Shown: positions 34,280-46,680, numbered from the stretch's first letter. The stretch is DNA of 64,000 nt from Aquatica leii (GCA_035610365.1 CM069432.1:226818532-226882531), one strand, 5' to 3'. Numbers and translations: made by a program. The notes: generated from the sequence alone by a model not told the origin.

Positions 34280-34720
34280 AAAGATAAAACTAATAATTTA
34301 ACTGTGTATAGTACGACATAAAACACACATAATGCCAAATAGCAGTTTTTGCCAAAATATCTTGTTTCTTTTTGTTTCATATTCTGGAAAGTGCTTCTCG
34401 GAAGACGTAGTAGACCGGGTTGAATACTAGGTCTTCCTGCTTTTTTGGTAGGTGTATAAAATTTTGCAATCATCATTTTTACCAAGTTACTTTTTTGGCC
34501 TCCATATTTTTGGTACAACACAAATGCATTTCACACCAAAATGTCTAATAAATGAAAGAATACTTTTTTATAGTATTTTTACCCTTTCTAGTAGTAGTTG
34601 GGTCGTCATGAAGGTGTTGATCCAGTCGAATAACACCTCCCATTGTATCATTATAGTCTATGACAACTTTAGGTTTGAAAATGGCATTTCCCTCTTTATC
34701 ATTACTTCTTGTTGCTTTCA
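34280..34720 (-). pseudogene. piggyBac-like transposase C-terminal relic
   Basis: The minus strand starts around MKATRSNDKEGNAIFKPKVV and continues IDYNDTMGGVIRLDQHL, KKVFFHLLDI, YQKYGGQKSNL, KAGRPS and ETRYF.KNCYLALCV. This is the end of a piggyBac transposase: 'KP..v..YN..MGGVD..DQ', 'k...k..FFhLld', and the terminal cysteine-rich domain 'TRy.C..C...LC..pCF'. The catalytic Asp of MGGVD is Ile here. There are at least two frameshifts. No TTAA terminus was identified next to it, and it need not belong to the element at 1-751. Confidence 0.65.
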
Positions 34721-34739
34721 TTTGTGAATTATTAAATTG

Positions 34740-35230
34740 CTAACTATCGGATACTTATAAATACAATAGACAACTAAATTTATCAAAACGTTTATTAAAA
34801 AATACATAAAATGGTACAAAAACCGATGATTTAGCGTACTGAATAAAAACAGAAAGATTTAGCTATGGAACATTCTAATACCATTCGATAGGTAATTAAA
34901 AAACATGTTTCCTGCCAAGTTAAAAAAACATGATGTTCTATTAAATTAATAAAGTTATAGCCACTTAAATTTCTTAATAAAAATTTTAATTTTAACACCT
35001 TGTATAAAATGTAAAATTTGTTATAATTAGAATATAAAATATCTATTGTAACACTTCACTGTAAATTTTGCTCACATAACTTAAATGCTTTGTAAGTATC
35101 TCAAAGATGAACTTTAGACTATATTTTGACAGCCTTCAAATTGTTTTAAAAACCTTAAAGTTTAGACTTTCTAAACGTTATTGAAACACACACTTGTTTT
35201 GTTCGGAGGTTTTAATAAAAATTTTGTGCC
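34740..35230. other. AT-rich stretch, no gene seen
   Basis: Nothing supported beyond low-complexity sequence. Confidence 0.35.
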
Positions 35231-35234
35231 GTAT

Positions 35235-35505
35235 AGCGTGAAAAGCCCTGTGTATAAGTATTGTATCATTTTTATTATTTTATAGTGTATTTCTATAAGT
35301 TTAAGTTCTTTCCGTAATTTTATTCTAGGTACTGTGTCAGAGGTTTGCTTTATGTCGATGGAGGCTAAGTAGTAGCAGTTTTTGTTTTGCGATTGCCTTT
35401 TTAATATTTGTTTTATTGTGTAGTTGTGATTTTATATGTTTCTTTCAGGTCTGAATCTTTAAGTAGTTCTGCTAGCTGTGTTTTTAATATTCGTTTTAAT
35501 TTGTA
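35235..35505 (-). pseudogene. non-LTR retrotransposon RT fragment
   Basis: The minus strand reads RFRPERNI-NHNYTIKQILK, then YYLASIDIKQTSDTVPRIKL-KEL, then IKMIQYLYTG. This is the RT block 'gFR..rst.d.i..l.qiiek......l...FiD..kAFDsV.r..L...l'. The catalytic-region FiD is SID and AFD is TSD, in keeping with decay. One small internal fragment only; opposite in strand to the RT tail at 26690-27290. Confidence 0.6.
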
Positions 35506-35999
35506 ATTTACAATATAATATCCTCATTTTTTTACATAGTTCCAATAATAATAGTTAAATGCGTAGTTAGCTCAACAACATAATATTTGTAATTATTTTT
35601 TATGTAATAAATCACTGTAAAACCACAATAACAATGAAGTGTAATTCGATTACGTTAGGTTGGATAACCTACTAACTCTTCTGTTGACATCCTAATCATC
35701 ATCCTAATCATAAATCCTAATCATATGCGAACTTACATGCTGTAAACATAAAGCTTGTTTGTCGTATGTTTTTTGGTTTAGCTATGGTTTTACTTAATAT
35801 TTTTGTAATGACATGTCACAAGATAAATCATATAGTGTGATCCGACTTTTATAGTTATAATCATATTTTGCCAATAGATAAATAATAATTGCATTTACTT
35901 TTTTCAGACAACAGTTATAAAAAATAGATAAGTACAAAGCTTTTGACATAACAAACACTAAAATCTTTCAACTAGTATGAAGAATACAAAAAAAATTGC

Positions 36000-36560
36000 T
36001 GACATATCCAAATTTTGCATAAATACAGTTTTTTATTTCTTTTATGTCTCTTATTATGACAGAATCTGACAACAGCCTAGAGTTTTTCATTTCGAAAATA
36101 TCTTGATAGAATCTTTTTTGTTTTTTTCTTAAATAAACAAAAAAAATCCATATGTAACTGCAGAAAATGATCTTAGAACGACATTTGGCACCCTAAATCA
36201 TTATAGTTTCTAGGAAGTTAGCCAAGATACCTTAGTAGTGTTTACGCTTTTGATTTCTCAAAAAATGTTTCCATGTATTTTTAAAAGAAGTCTATGCTGC
36301 TAGCTCTAAATGATTCATAGTTCGTTCAAAATTATCGGCCTTTGTAACAGCACCTTAGAAAAATTCTTGTTTTTATTCCACTGAATTATGTTAGCTAGTG
36401 TAATTTACAAAATGTATAATACACAAGTCTACAAGGCGGATTTATCTTTCGACGCGATCACCGTTAATTTCAGCAAATATTAGATTGGAAGTTTTTTGTT
36501 TAGTTCTTTGTTTTTTAAAGTTATTTGGCAACATTTAACAAAAGTCGGTAATTTATGTTT
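36000..36560 (-). pseudogene. relic of the unnamed insect transposon protein (C-terminal part)
   Basis: Minus-strand text in shifting frames reads NHLELAA.TSFKNTWKHFLR, LGCQMSF, HFLQLHMDFF and RFYQDIFEM. I recognise the order 'E..aW.aF..v...FLGn...', 'lGc.MS.KiHfLhsHLdfFP', 'GERFHQDi..me' from the family whose N-terminal half is at 29043-29760. Many stops. The two pieces are on opposite strands, so they are separate copies. Confidence 0.45.
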
Positions 36561-36699
36561 GTTCTCATAAAATTTAAGACAACAGCTTTCTTGTTCACTT
36601 AAAAATTTAACACAAATTTGAGATGTTTGTGAAATGCGCAAATATGAACAGAAACTTTTGGCATAAATTACAGCTATATTTTCAAACTCGAAGATATTT

Positions 36700-36930
36700 T
36701 CAAAGTAGAATTTTACTGTTAAAGTTAACGAACGGCTTGATTTGTTCGTTATTGTTTATTAATTGGATATTATTAACGAAATCAGGTAAAACTAAAAGTG
36801 TATAATAAAAACATCTATAATTAGTTAATTTATTCAACGCAGGGTAAGTGTCTTCTATTATTTTTCTAATTAAAGGTAATTTCCATGTCGTTTCGTCAGC
36901 GTCACGTGCTACCTTCCAAATGTGTTTCAT
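36700..36930 (-). CDS. unrecognised short ORF, doubtful
   Basis: A 76-codon frame starts MKHIWKVARDADETTWKLPL and has balanced, non-repetitive composition in its first half, unlike most chance frames here. The second half becomes hydrophobic and Asn-rich. No start context, splice site or known domain supports it. It sits upstream of the transposon relic at 36000-36560 on the same strand and may be part of that or another element. Confidence 0.2.
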   Translation of the reverse strand: MKHIWKVARDADETTWKLPLIRKIIEDTYPALNKLTNYRCFYYTLLVLPDFVNNIQLINNNEQIKPFVNFNSKILL

Positions 36931-36959
36931 TGTCAGTATTAGTTTAACATCTACGATAG

Positions 36960-38500
36960 AAAAGTTCTAAAAAGAAGCATTGGACCTACGAACACTGCGA
37001 TACATGGGCAGATACGATTAATATTTCTATTCGGAGGCAATTGACGTTTTAACTAATACTACCTTAAACGAAAGTGCATATGTAACAGCACACAATACGT
37101 TTCGGTTCTTTTACTTTTTATAAATGTTACTTTTTACCTGTTGCAAAGTTTGTGAGTCACTAGGTAGACACGATTGTTTTCAGGTAGTTTGGTTACATAA
37201 AGCCAGTAGGAAAACGTTTTCTGAAAATACATCTGAATCTTGGTAATTCAATTTTTGACTCGCTGTAACTACGGTGCTGCTCATGAATCATATTTACTAA
37301 TCACGTCCAAACGTTTAAAATGATTTGCTTTTTATTACTATTAGTTTATTAGTTTAAATTAAATTGCATTCGCATATTGATTACATCAACTGTCAATTAT
37401 TATTGTTAATGTAATTTACTTACAAATATTTTTCTATGTCCTGGCTATTACACTTATGATTGGAGTGTATTGTGAGTTGCCGATACTTCCGGTATTTTAC
37501 TACCTACGTATACTTGTACTTGAACTAAATTTACCTACTGTGATACTATCCAATTATCTCTAATTGTTTTTTATTCTAATTTTAATCTCTAAGTTATCTT
37601 TCTAAAGTAATTAAAATACAATTGTTGTTAACGAATTAGTTTCTTTCTTCAATTCCTCCAGCTTTACAAACCTTAAAAAAATAATACAAGCTTCGGGCCT
37701 CCTGTGCTGATCTAGTAGAAGTTATATCTGCAAAACGACATCTGGAGCCTATTAAAATAATACTTATCATTTAAACCTCGTCTCTCTCCGATAGGTATTA
37801 TTTCAATCCTACAGCAAGTTAGCCGTGCAGGGTTCGTAAATTACTAGAAGTTTGTAACACTTCGTTTTCTTTAAAGTCAACTTTAATAATGATTACTCCG
37901 TTAAAAAACTTGATTTATATTTATTATGTTAGTTACAAATACTTACAGATTTACTTTATACATCCGTAAACTTATTAAATGTTCTAGTTGCAATTAGAAC
38001 AACTGACAAAACAGCACAATTAATAAAAAAAATATTAAAATTTATCATTATTAGGCAATAGTAAAAAGTGGTTGCATACTTTGACTGTTAAAACATAAAG
38101 AATTATACAAAATTGCGTGGCAGGTAAAAAATCTTGGTGAAAATACAGCGACAAAGACTAAAATATGCTATAAATCATAAACCAATCACAAATCATAAAC
38201 AAATACAATTCTTATATACCGACAAATCTACGTTCTTTTTTGGCAGCAGTAATTGATGTCTAAGAGAATAACTCTTCAAACCCTGTTTAAGAACTACTGT
38301 CAAGTATAACTGATTTGATCAACAAGTTCTTACTTAATTCAGATGCATACGACTATACAAGTATGACGTAGGGATCTTCTTTCCTGGCATCGACTATATT
38401 GCTATATCAACGTTTATATACATACATAATATAAGATTATAAATATGTAGCATGTATGCAAGATCTATATACAAGTGTGCCTGTATGTGCAATAAGATTC
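36960..38500. other. 1.5-kb AT-rich stretch, nothing recognised
   Basis: No coding signal, terminal repeat or RNA gene noticed. Confidence 0.35.
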
Positions 38501-38664
38501 TAATAATAAAACAAAAACGCTAGATTTTGACATTCGTTTATTTTTAACAAAAATTGATTGAATAAAACATTTATTTTACTATACGTGAACACATTTTGTG
38601 TTCACAACAACTTAATTGCTAAAAACATGACACAATTTTCTTAAGTCTTAATTAATAGTCGAAT

Positions 38665-40597
38665 TTATTTACCTGCAACAAAAATGCTTATAAAAATAAC
38701 ACAATTTTCACTGAACCAATACTAACACTATTAGAGAAAAACGCTTATGTACTAATTAATTTTTTTACTTTAGCAACGATTGATTAGGATTTTTATCAAT
38801 TTAAGTTTGTAACATGTTTTGCTTCAATTATTAATTTTAGAACCATCCTCAAGCTAAATAAATAATATAAAAACGTCTTATAATAATAAGGATTTACCCA
38901 AAATTTTATAAAAAATTTAACAAATTAACAAAATTAATTTAAAAAACATACAAATTAGATTAGAAAATTATAACATCTATGACGTAAACAATTGACATAT
39001 ATTCAATTATGATGTAAAAGTTTATCTAATAAATGATTCAAAACCTAATTTTTTAAACAACGTATGTAAACTAGATGGCAAAAGTAGCACATTTGACAAA
39101 ATAAGTTGTTTTTATTTTTATTAAGATAAATTTTGATACAGATAAGTTCTGGAAAATCCAAATACATGTTTAGCAAAGGTTGATTTGATAAAAGACAGAT
39201 TATTAAAATATTTAAAATGTTTATCAATATAATGCAAATGTTTTTCTTTTAAGTTAATGGTACAAAATGTTTGACTTATTCTAATATAATATTTTCCACA
39301 AAAACAAACAATTCCTCATGCCATATTTTTATTTTTCTAACTACAATTTAAATCTGATAAAAAAGATGACACTACAATACAAAGCAAAAAATTTAATAAA
39401 TAATTTTGTACGTAGAAACTTTATTTTGGGAATAAAATTATGGGGGTTCTAAAACGGCCGCTTTGATGCGTTGTAAGCCTCTACAAAATTCGTTTTTATG
39501 TTGAAAGAATAAAAAATAGAAATTTAAAAAAAACTGAAATAGTTACAAAGGCTAGTTGTATAGAGGGTTCTTTAAAATTAGTAAAATTTTTCAGGGGATG
39601 AGCAATCAGCAACACATTTCATTTCGTGTCGCGCTTCTAGTCTGGCCATAAAGTTTTTAATAATATCTCTTTTCATATAAAATCTATGTATTTATAAACT
39701 AAAGTCACATATCTAGAACGGAGCCACTTTTAGCAAATAATCGATAGTATGTTTACCATGCGCCCTCTAAACTCGCTTAACATTGCATAAAATTGTTTTG
39801 TTTTCTACTTGTTTTTTGGCTTCAAAACAACAGAAATTGTCTCAAGACGGCTATACAACTAGCTTTTGTAATCACTTCAGTTTTTTTTAAGAGTCTAGCT
39901 CGTACACATTCAACGGAAAAGCAAATTTTGTAAAGGCTTGCAACGCATCTGAGGCGACCGTTTTAGAACCCCCTTAAACTGATTTGAAATTGAAATTTAT
40001 CACAAATATTCTTAATTAAAATTGCTAACGGAATATAAGAAAATCTATTGAAAAAAATATATAAAAAAGAGTTAACTTGTAAGGTCCTTAAAATTCAAAA
40101 AACCTCAAGTTTTCTCAATATAATATTTTTAAAATAGCAGTACAGTTAGTCTTGTCGGCTTTTGTTAAAATGAAAATATTTTTTATAGAAATTTCGAAAT
40201 TATTAAAACACTCTAAATTTAGAGCGCACACCTTCAAAGCATAAAGATGTTACTACATAAATTTTTTGATCTTCAATAAAATTTATATACTGTTAAATTA
40301 TAATTAGTAAATTAAAACATTTAAAAACTAAAAAACATAATTAATGAATCTAGTAGTACAAAATAATTAGTGTCAAATAACAAATGTTAATAAAGAAAAA
40401 TAGTTACCGGGCATTTTTCTACATTTTCCATTAACTTTCTGAAAACCAACAATACACTTTGCTTTTACTAAATAAAATCGTTTTTGGACTGAACCAGTCA
40501 TCCTTGAAACTCTTGTATTTCCAGTTGCTATTACACTTTGAACTAAAAAAAAAGTATACAAGCACGTTAAGAAGAAAGCAATTGCGTAAATACGCAT
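38665..40597 (-). CDS. secapin-like secreted peptide, member 5 (two exons, MITE in intron)
   Basis: Exon 1 (40597-40408) starts MRIYAIAFFLTCLYTFFLV, a signal peptide, followed by a spacer with RMTGSVQKRF and the module AKCIVGFQKVNGKCRK (C-x2-G-x7-C-R). It ends after ...MPG with donor GTAACT. Exon 2, starting at 38672 after TTTTTGTTGCAG, reads GTAAATAA and adds Lys-stop, so the protein ends Pro-Gly-Lys. Exon 2 and the following CGACTATT..ATTA are similar to exon 2 of member 1, which supports the join despite an inferred 1.7-kb intron. The TTAA MITE at 39442-39973 lies inside this intron. An AATAAA follows exon 2 at about 38570. Confidence 0.65.
39442..39977. mobile_element. TTAA MITE, copy 2 (inverted relative to copy 1)
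   Basis: Begins GGGGGTTCTAAAACGGCCGC and ends with the complement of GGGGGTTCTAAAACGGTCGC, followed by TTAA (39974-39977). The left target reads TTAT, perhaps a mutated TTAA. The terminal repeats extend over 100 bp (TGCGTTG.AAGCCT.TACAAAATT). Internal blocks such as GATGAGCAATCA match copy 1 at 16509-16974 in the opposite orientation. No coding sequence. Confidence 0.7.
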
Positions 40598-40759
40598 ATT
40601 GTTTTAGGTATTGTGTTTTCTTAAATAAAATTTAGTATCATTTAAAATTAATCTGTCTAAATAAAGGAAGCTATTAGGTACATACATGTTAAAGTTGATA
40701 ACAATTAACATACTGGTAAGTGTAGGAAACTAAAACGTTTTGTTCTCACAATACAAATA

Positions 40760-41280
40760 GTATTACCTCAGTCTTCCTGTTTAATATATTAAATAAACAG
40801 GATAATGATACGTTGTAAAACAATTTGTTTGCTACAATATCTAAGTGATTGTCGTTCAATTTTTTTACTTTGCACGGTAGCATAGTTTAATATTACCTAC
40901 TTGCTTTCAAGTACCTTTTTATATATACTGTATATCATTATTAGTTATATTTTAAATTTTATGTAACTTATAACCATAAACATCTTAAAGTAATCACAAT
41001 AAACAAATAATTCATATGTATGTATTTGATTTCTAAACATCTTTAAATTACTTCGTATCCTGCTCGTCGATGGAGTCACTAATTAATTTATAAATAATGT
41101 TCTTTGAAGAATAAAGTTAGCTAATGCACTTTTACTTACAAACACGTGCCGCTGTCAGTGCATGTTATTCCGATAAATACGTTACGTCGCTAACAAAAAT
41201 AGTAGTACTACATTAGCTGCCCAAACATTATTAACGTTCTTAATTTTAGATTAATAGTTCTAGTAATTTTAGATACCTTG
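40760..41280. other. AT-rich stretch upstream of peptide gene 5
   Basis: No gene seen. The first 160 bp upstream of the gene (40598-40760) match the flank of member 2; beyond that nothing was recognised. Confidence 0.35.
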
Positions 41281-41287
41281 GTAAGTA

Positions 41288-42792
41288 CACTCAACTAAAC
41301 AAAAAACGGGACACCTTGGTTAGTTCAAATGAAATAGTTAGCGGTGTAAACTGGGCTTGTTAGCAAATGCAATCGGAAATCTTTCGTGGCTGTTTGCGAT
41401 ACTATTCAAAAAATTTAAATTAGAGAAATAACAAACACTGACATTACCAGAAGGTTAAATCGTTTATCGACAAAATCTAAAAATCAATATATTCTTATTT
41501 TTGAATGATGAATTTTATGTTTATACGAATATTGCCGTATATGAATAAAAGTTCCATATTAAAGCAGTGCATTGCAAACTTTATTTAGGCTATTCTTTGA
41601 ACATATTTTATATTACACCCATTTAACATCCTATTAATAACATTGTTAATGCAAGTTATTGCACCTAAGTTTTAATTACATTTTAAGTAGTTTTAAATAA
41701 TTGTTAACACACTTATAAAGACTTACTAAAAGTAAAAATATTTTGATTTTCGTGTATAAATAAAATTGATTGGAACGCAGAACTATTTATCCTTTGTTCG
41801 TTAATGCATGTTTGCTCCTTTAGCCTTTTTCTGCATTTTTTAGTTCTTTTTAGATAACCTTAATTTTCTTTTTGTAAAACTAATAGAAAAGTAATACATT
41901 TATCTGGATGTTGTTAATATGTATGGATTTATACGTGTATAATCTTCGTAATGAGCGACTTAAAAACTAAAAATAGTAAATGGATATTAAAGATAATTCG
42001 CGATGGTGCCTAACCCGCCTCTAAAGGAACGTAACGTGGAAATGCAATGACACATTAAGTTTGATTTATTTATTCTTACAAAGATTATACGCTTTTAAAT
42101 CCCTACGTATTAACAACATTCAAATAAATGTCTTATTTTTCTACTAATGTCCCAAAAAGAATTGATTGTATTAACGATATCTAAAAAGATTGTTCAATTA
42201 AAAAGTGCAAAAAAATCTAAGGGCGCAAACGCGCATTTTCGAACAAAAGAATAAATAGTTCAGCGTTGCAATCAATTATATTTATACACGAAAATAAGTC
42301 GTATAAAAATAAAACGCAGCAAATTTCTTTTTTGACACAAAATCATTCCACTGGCAATAAGTCTATAAGTGTGCTTCTTTGACTTTTCAATCAAAAAAAA
42401 AAAATTAAAAAATCAACTACTTAAAGCGCAAATAAAACTTAAGTGCAATAGCTTATATTTATTCACAATGTTATTAATAGGATAAAATTTATAATGCACT
42501 GTTTCAATACGGAGCTTTTATTTACATACGAAAACATTTCGTATCAAAATAAAATGCAGTTTACTGTTCAAAATCATTCAAAAATTAGAATATATTAAAT
42601 TTTTAATTTTTGCGGATAAACAATTTGACCTGGTATTGGCAATGTTTATTATTTGTCTGATTTGAATTTTTTAAATAACATCGCGAACGGTTAGGAATGA
42701 TTGCCGATTCCATTTACTAACAAGTCTAGCTTACACCACAAATTATTTCAATTAAACTAACCAAGGTTTCTCGTTTATTGTTTAGTTGAGTG
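41288..42792. mobile_element. 1.5-kb fold-back element with TA target duplication
   Basis: Both ends read CACTCAACTAAACAA.AAACG (right end inverted) and are flanked by TA at 41286-41287 and 42793-42794. The arms stay complementary over about 600 bp, with landmarks ACCTTGGTTAGTT, CATAC/GTATG-type blocks, TTGTTAATGCAAG versus TGTGAATAAATATAAGC, and TTTTCGTGTATAAAT. The spacer is about 280 bp. There is no transposase frame. The TA target suggests mobilisation in trans by a Tc1/mariner transposase. It is not obviously the same sequence family as the fold-back at 29887-31519. Confidence 0.8.
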
Positions 42793-43439
42793 TACAAGCG
42801 TGGCATCAAAGATCAAATACGAGTTTTGCGTATTTACAACAAAATTCAAGTTTTGTATACATATTGCTCATTAAATTAAACTTAAAAAATAGTAATTTTG
42901 AGTTATTTCTAAAACAAATGAAACGTATTTTGTATTAGCTTTTAACTGCAGCAAAAAAATTACCACAAGACACTTTTGGTTAGTCTGGCCTACCATACTT
43001 TGCAGCTTTTGTTCACAGTAACAGTATATTATTCCAGTTGTGATGTTATTTTCAGGCTATGAATGTGTCAATAGTTTTTGCAAAAAAGTTACATTATTCG
43101 TTATGACGTTATTGACTTAAAAGTAAGACTTTATTTTATATCATTTTGTCATATGCTTACTGTACAGACTGTTCTAGAAATATTGACAAGAATTTGAATT
43201 TCTCACTATAGTACGATCAAGATCGGAAGACACCAGCGCAGAAACGCATTTTTAAATTAGAAAAAGATACATTAACGATATGAGAGAGTTGTTGATATTC
43301 GTTTATAACCAAATTGTTTTACTCTATTTAATTTACAAAAAAATATTTTGCTGTTTGTATTAATTTTAAAGGTAAGTAGTTTTAATTGTTATTAAAGTTA
43401 AATATTTAATAAAATCATTTGTAGTTTCTTATAATGTGC

Positions 43440-44245
43440 TAAGCAAGTAAGTCTACTCTTGTAAGGAAACGAGTTGTGTTATCGAAGGATGCTAGAGATA
43501 TTATTTGGAACATCTACAGCTTTTAAAAAAAAAAAACTAAAATTTACAAGGTAAAATATAATTTATTACTAGCTACAATAAAGATTATTTTGTTTTCATG
43601 ATTTGATTTTTATTAGATAATCTTTTGAATACAGTTGTATACGCAACAGAAGTATCTAAAAGTAACGTTGTACATGTCTTAAAACAGGGTCGTTCTATTG
43701 ATTGTGGTGACAAAAGTTCATCTGTGATTTTAACTTCGATACCGAAAACTTCTCTCTCACACAAAGCCATATGCTTGGATGGAAAACGCAAACGCAAAAG
43801 GGAAAACTTATTATAATACTTGCTGGTATGTTTACATGATTTTTTCATATTAAATTTGTCATTTACATTATCATAATGACATGAACAAAATAAATTATAA
43901 AAAGTGGATTGAGGACCAATGCAAATTACCATAACGTGTAAGCTGTGAAACATCGAATTTTGACAATTGTTAAAGGATGAAATGAGTACTTGGTTAATGG
44001 AACGTGCCATTTCATATTTAAAAAAATGAACACAACCACAATTATATAACTTAATAGAAGTAAACGAACTAAATTACGTGCAATACAGTATTGGTGCAAT
44101 GTTTGCATTTTCATGTAAAAGAAATTGAAGAGGATTACATAAAATAGGAACATATGGATACTGAATATAAAAAGTTTATAGTACACATAAATGGTGATAC
44201 TTCCGATGCAGACCTCGACTGTACGTCTGATTTTGAGTGCTGAAG
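43440..44245 (+). pseudogene. DDE-type transposase relic (insect multicopy family)
   Basis: Plus-strand pieces read VRKRVVLSKDAREIIWNIYSF, then TEVSKSNVVHVLKQGRS (helix-turn-helix region), then KDEMSTWLMERAIS, WCNVCIFHVKEIEEDYIK and NGDTSDADLDCTSDFEC at the end. They match, in order, the start, HTH, pre-third-catalytic region and Ser/Asp-rich tail of an insect DDE-superfamily transposase whose usual tail reads 'W...v.H...iEe.y...e'. Most of the catalytic core is deleted, with stops throughout. The minus-strand frames over it are shadows. Confidence 0.5.
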
Positions 44246-44249
44246 AAAC

Positions 44250-45105
44250 TTCTGACGTAATTGCTTTAATATGTATTTTCTAATTTATGTAACTGCAACA
44301 AATAAAATCTATAGTTTTAAGATGTTAAACTAACTGTAATTATGTTGTATTAACAAATCTTAAGCTGTTTTGTATTAATGGTTACTGTTTAAATTAACTA
44401 CTCTGAATTTTTGTAATATTACTATTCACAAGTACTTCTATATGTTTGACATCTAAAGTTTACAGTCGTTTTAATGAAATCTTGAAAAATGAGTTTTATG
44501 AGTTTATTTAATCAACTTTAAATTGAACGTTGCAATTACAAACTATTTAAAGTTTAACACACACAAATAAGTACAGAATAACATAACCTGACTTTTATAT
44601 AACAATGTTTAAAATAATATAGCTTTACAATTTTCAATTCAAACTTTAAAATAAAACAGAAGCATAATTAACTAAGAAATAAATGATTTTTTAAAATTTT
44701 TTGAAAACTTATATTTTTAAGTTGAGTTTTGCACTCTGACGTCACATTTCTCGCGCAACTTGGTGTCTTCTCATATTAATCCAACTCTAGTTCATTTAAT
44801 TTTTACAATTTGTAGTAGTGTTTAAAGAAGCATTGCCGTAACGTGAAAAAATTGATGGTCAGTTAGGTATTGTTTACATTAAATTGAAAAGAAATTCCAA
44901 TAATCAATATATTAAAATTAGAATTGGCTATTTATTAATTACTCGATTCTTAATTAAGTGAACATCTGTTATTATGTTACTTGTCTTAAATCATGCGACT
45001 TTTAGGTTAAGCAAAACAAAATGCTGAGTATTTTAATAATAATAATTCTGAAGAAATTGATAATCATTTCCGAATGTTGAATTTATTTATGACAAAAGTT
45101 TGAGT
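44250..45105. other. AT-rich stretch, no gene seen
   Basis: Nothing recognised. Confidence 0.35.
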
Positions 45106-45110
45106 AGCGT

Positions 45111-45250
45111 CAGGGGCGGTCCATTAAGCGAAATAGGCGGTTGCCTAAAGTGGTAGCTTTTTCGAAGTGGCAAACGACAGGAGACTAGCATAGGGGCGGT
45201 AAAAAAAGTTTTTCTTAGGGCGCCGAAACTGCTTATGTGGGCGCTTAAAG
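45111..45250 (+). repeat. hAT-like terminal fragment
   Basis: Begins CAGGGGCGGTCCATTAAGCG and continues with GGCGGTTGCCTAAAGTGG and GGGCGCCGAAAC. hAT elements commonly start CAGGGGCGG and carry a subterminal 'TAGGCa.TTGCCTAA.GcGg' palindrome. It is locally GC-rich against its surroundings. No opposite end or 8-bp duplication was found, so this is one end or a degraded MITE. Confidence 0.35.
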
Positions 45251-45259
45251 CGTTAAGGT

Positions 45260-46680
45260 AAATATTATTTCTGTAAATTATTAGCATTTAAAAATTGCAT
45301 GTTTCTAATTTTTCGAGCAGAACTGTAGTATGTATAGCCTATTGTTTTAACGGTGTACAACTTATTAATATCTTAGTTAAATACTATTATACTAGCAAAT
45401 ATTTATACAAATTGCTTAATTTAAACGAGATACCAAATCAATCCTATCAAATTTCAAATAAAAATAATTGCTACCCAAATGCAATTGGATATAATAAAAT
45501 TATCTGGTGCACATGAAATTACTAAATTATCTACCTATTCAAATAACAATTTTATTACATCTCAATCACAAATAAAACGCATCGCGGTATAGGCTTTAAA
45601 AATACTGATTTATAAAACAAAATTAAATTTACAAAAACGAAAAACCAAAGATAATTAACATGAATATTATTACGCTACTGACCAAACTGACAACTTACTT
45701 GGTACAAAACTACCATTCTAAAATCACCAAAACAACTGCTTTGAACGCTGGTCAATATTTCTCAAACTCTCTGTATTATCCAAAGTTATAACGTCATACA
45801 CAAAATAACGTATATAGTTAACATTTGTATGTACAAAACAAAAAATGGTATCTATGCTTTTGTCAAATATATATATTTAAAAGTGTATCATTTCAAGCTT
45901 ATACTCCAAACATTACTGCAGCGTTCAGATGATATCAGTTCTCAATGTTTTATCTCATCTTTAGTTTTTTAAACTTTAGTTTATCGTTGACAACAGCAAG
46001 TTTTCTAAAATCGTACATACTTAAAAATATTATTAAGATAGTAATAATAAAAAAAAACCATTTCACTAATCACAGTAAATTAAATGTACTTAAAATGCTT
46101 CAATTATGTCCGAGCATTAATATTGCATCAACATCTGTTTATAAGCTTTGATTTATAGGTTAGAAAATAATAAACGAACAAAAAATTCAAAACAATACAA
46201 AAAAAGTCATAAAAATTTTTTCAAAACAATTCAGTAACGCTAGTTTTACAAAAATAACAATAAACGCAGTAGGTTAAACCACCCAATGATTGGCCTCCCA
46301 TTCTAATAAGTAGATTTAAAAAGCCATTTTATTTTACCAAGCGACATAGTGTAAACGACACCTTACGTTTTTGCTAGGTAATAAATCCAAATTGTATAAA
46401 AAATGATGTTACTTTTACTTATTTGTTAGTAAATTGTTAGTTAATAAGTTCTGTGGATACCACAAGCTAGTCAATGGCCGCTCTTACTCAGCGATTGACC
46501 TCAGATTTCCCAATTATTGGCCACAGAATGCAAGCAAGCAAGAAAAAATAAATTGGCGTTCTTCAATATTTAGAATAAACTTTACCTTACTAAAATACAA
46601 TAAAAACATATAGGTATAGTATATTAGGCGCCGCCAAACAAAACGCAACTTAACAAAATTTTCAAAAGTACGTAGTTTAG
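45260..46680. other. AT-rich stretch, nothing recognised
   Basis: No supported feature. Confidence 0.35.

Noticed and set aside
43585..44186. Overlapping minus-strand frames of 141 and 86 codons
   Set aside because: They are antisense to the DDE transposase relic, whose motifs read on the plus strand.
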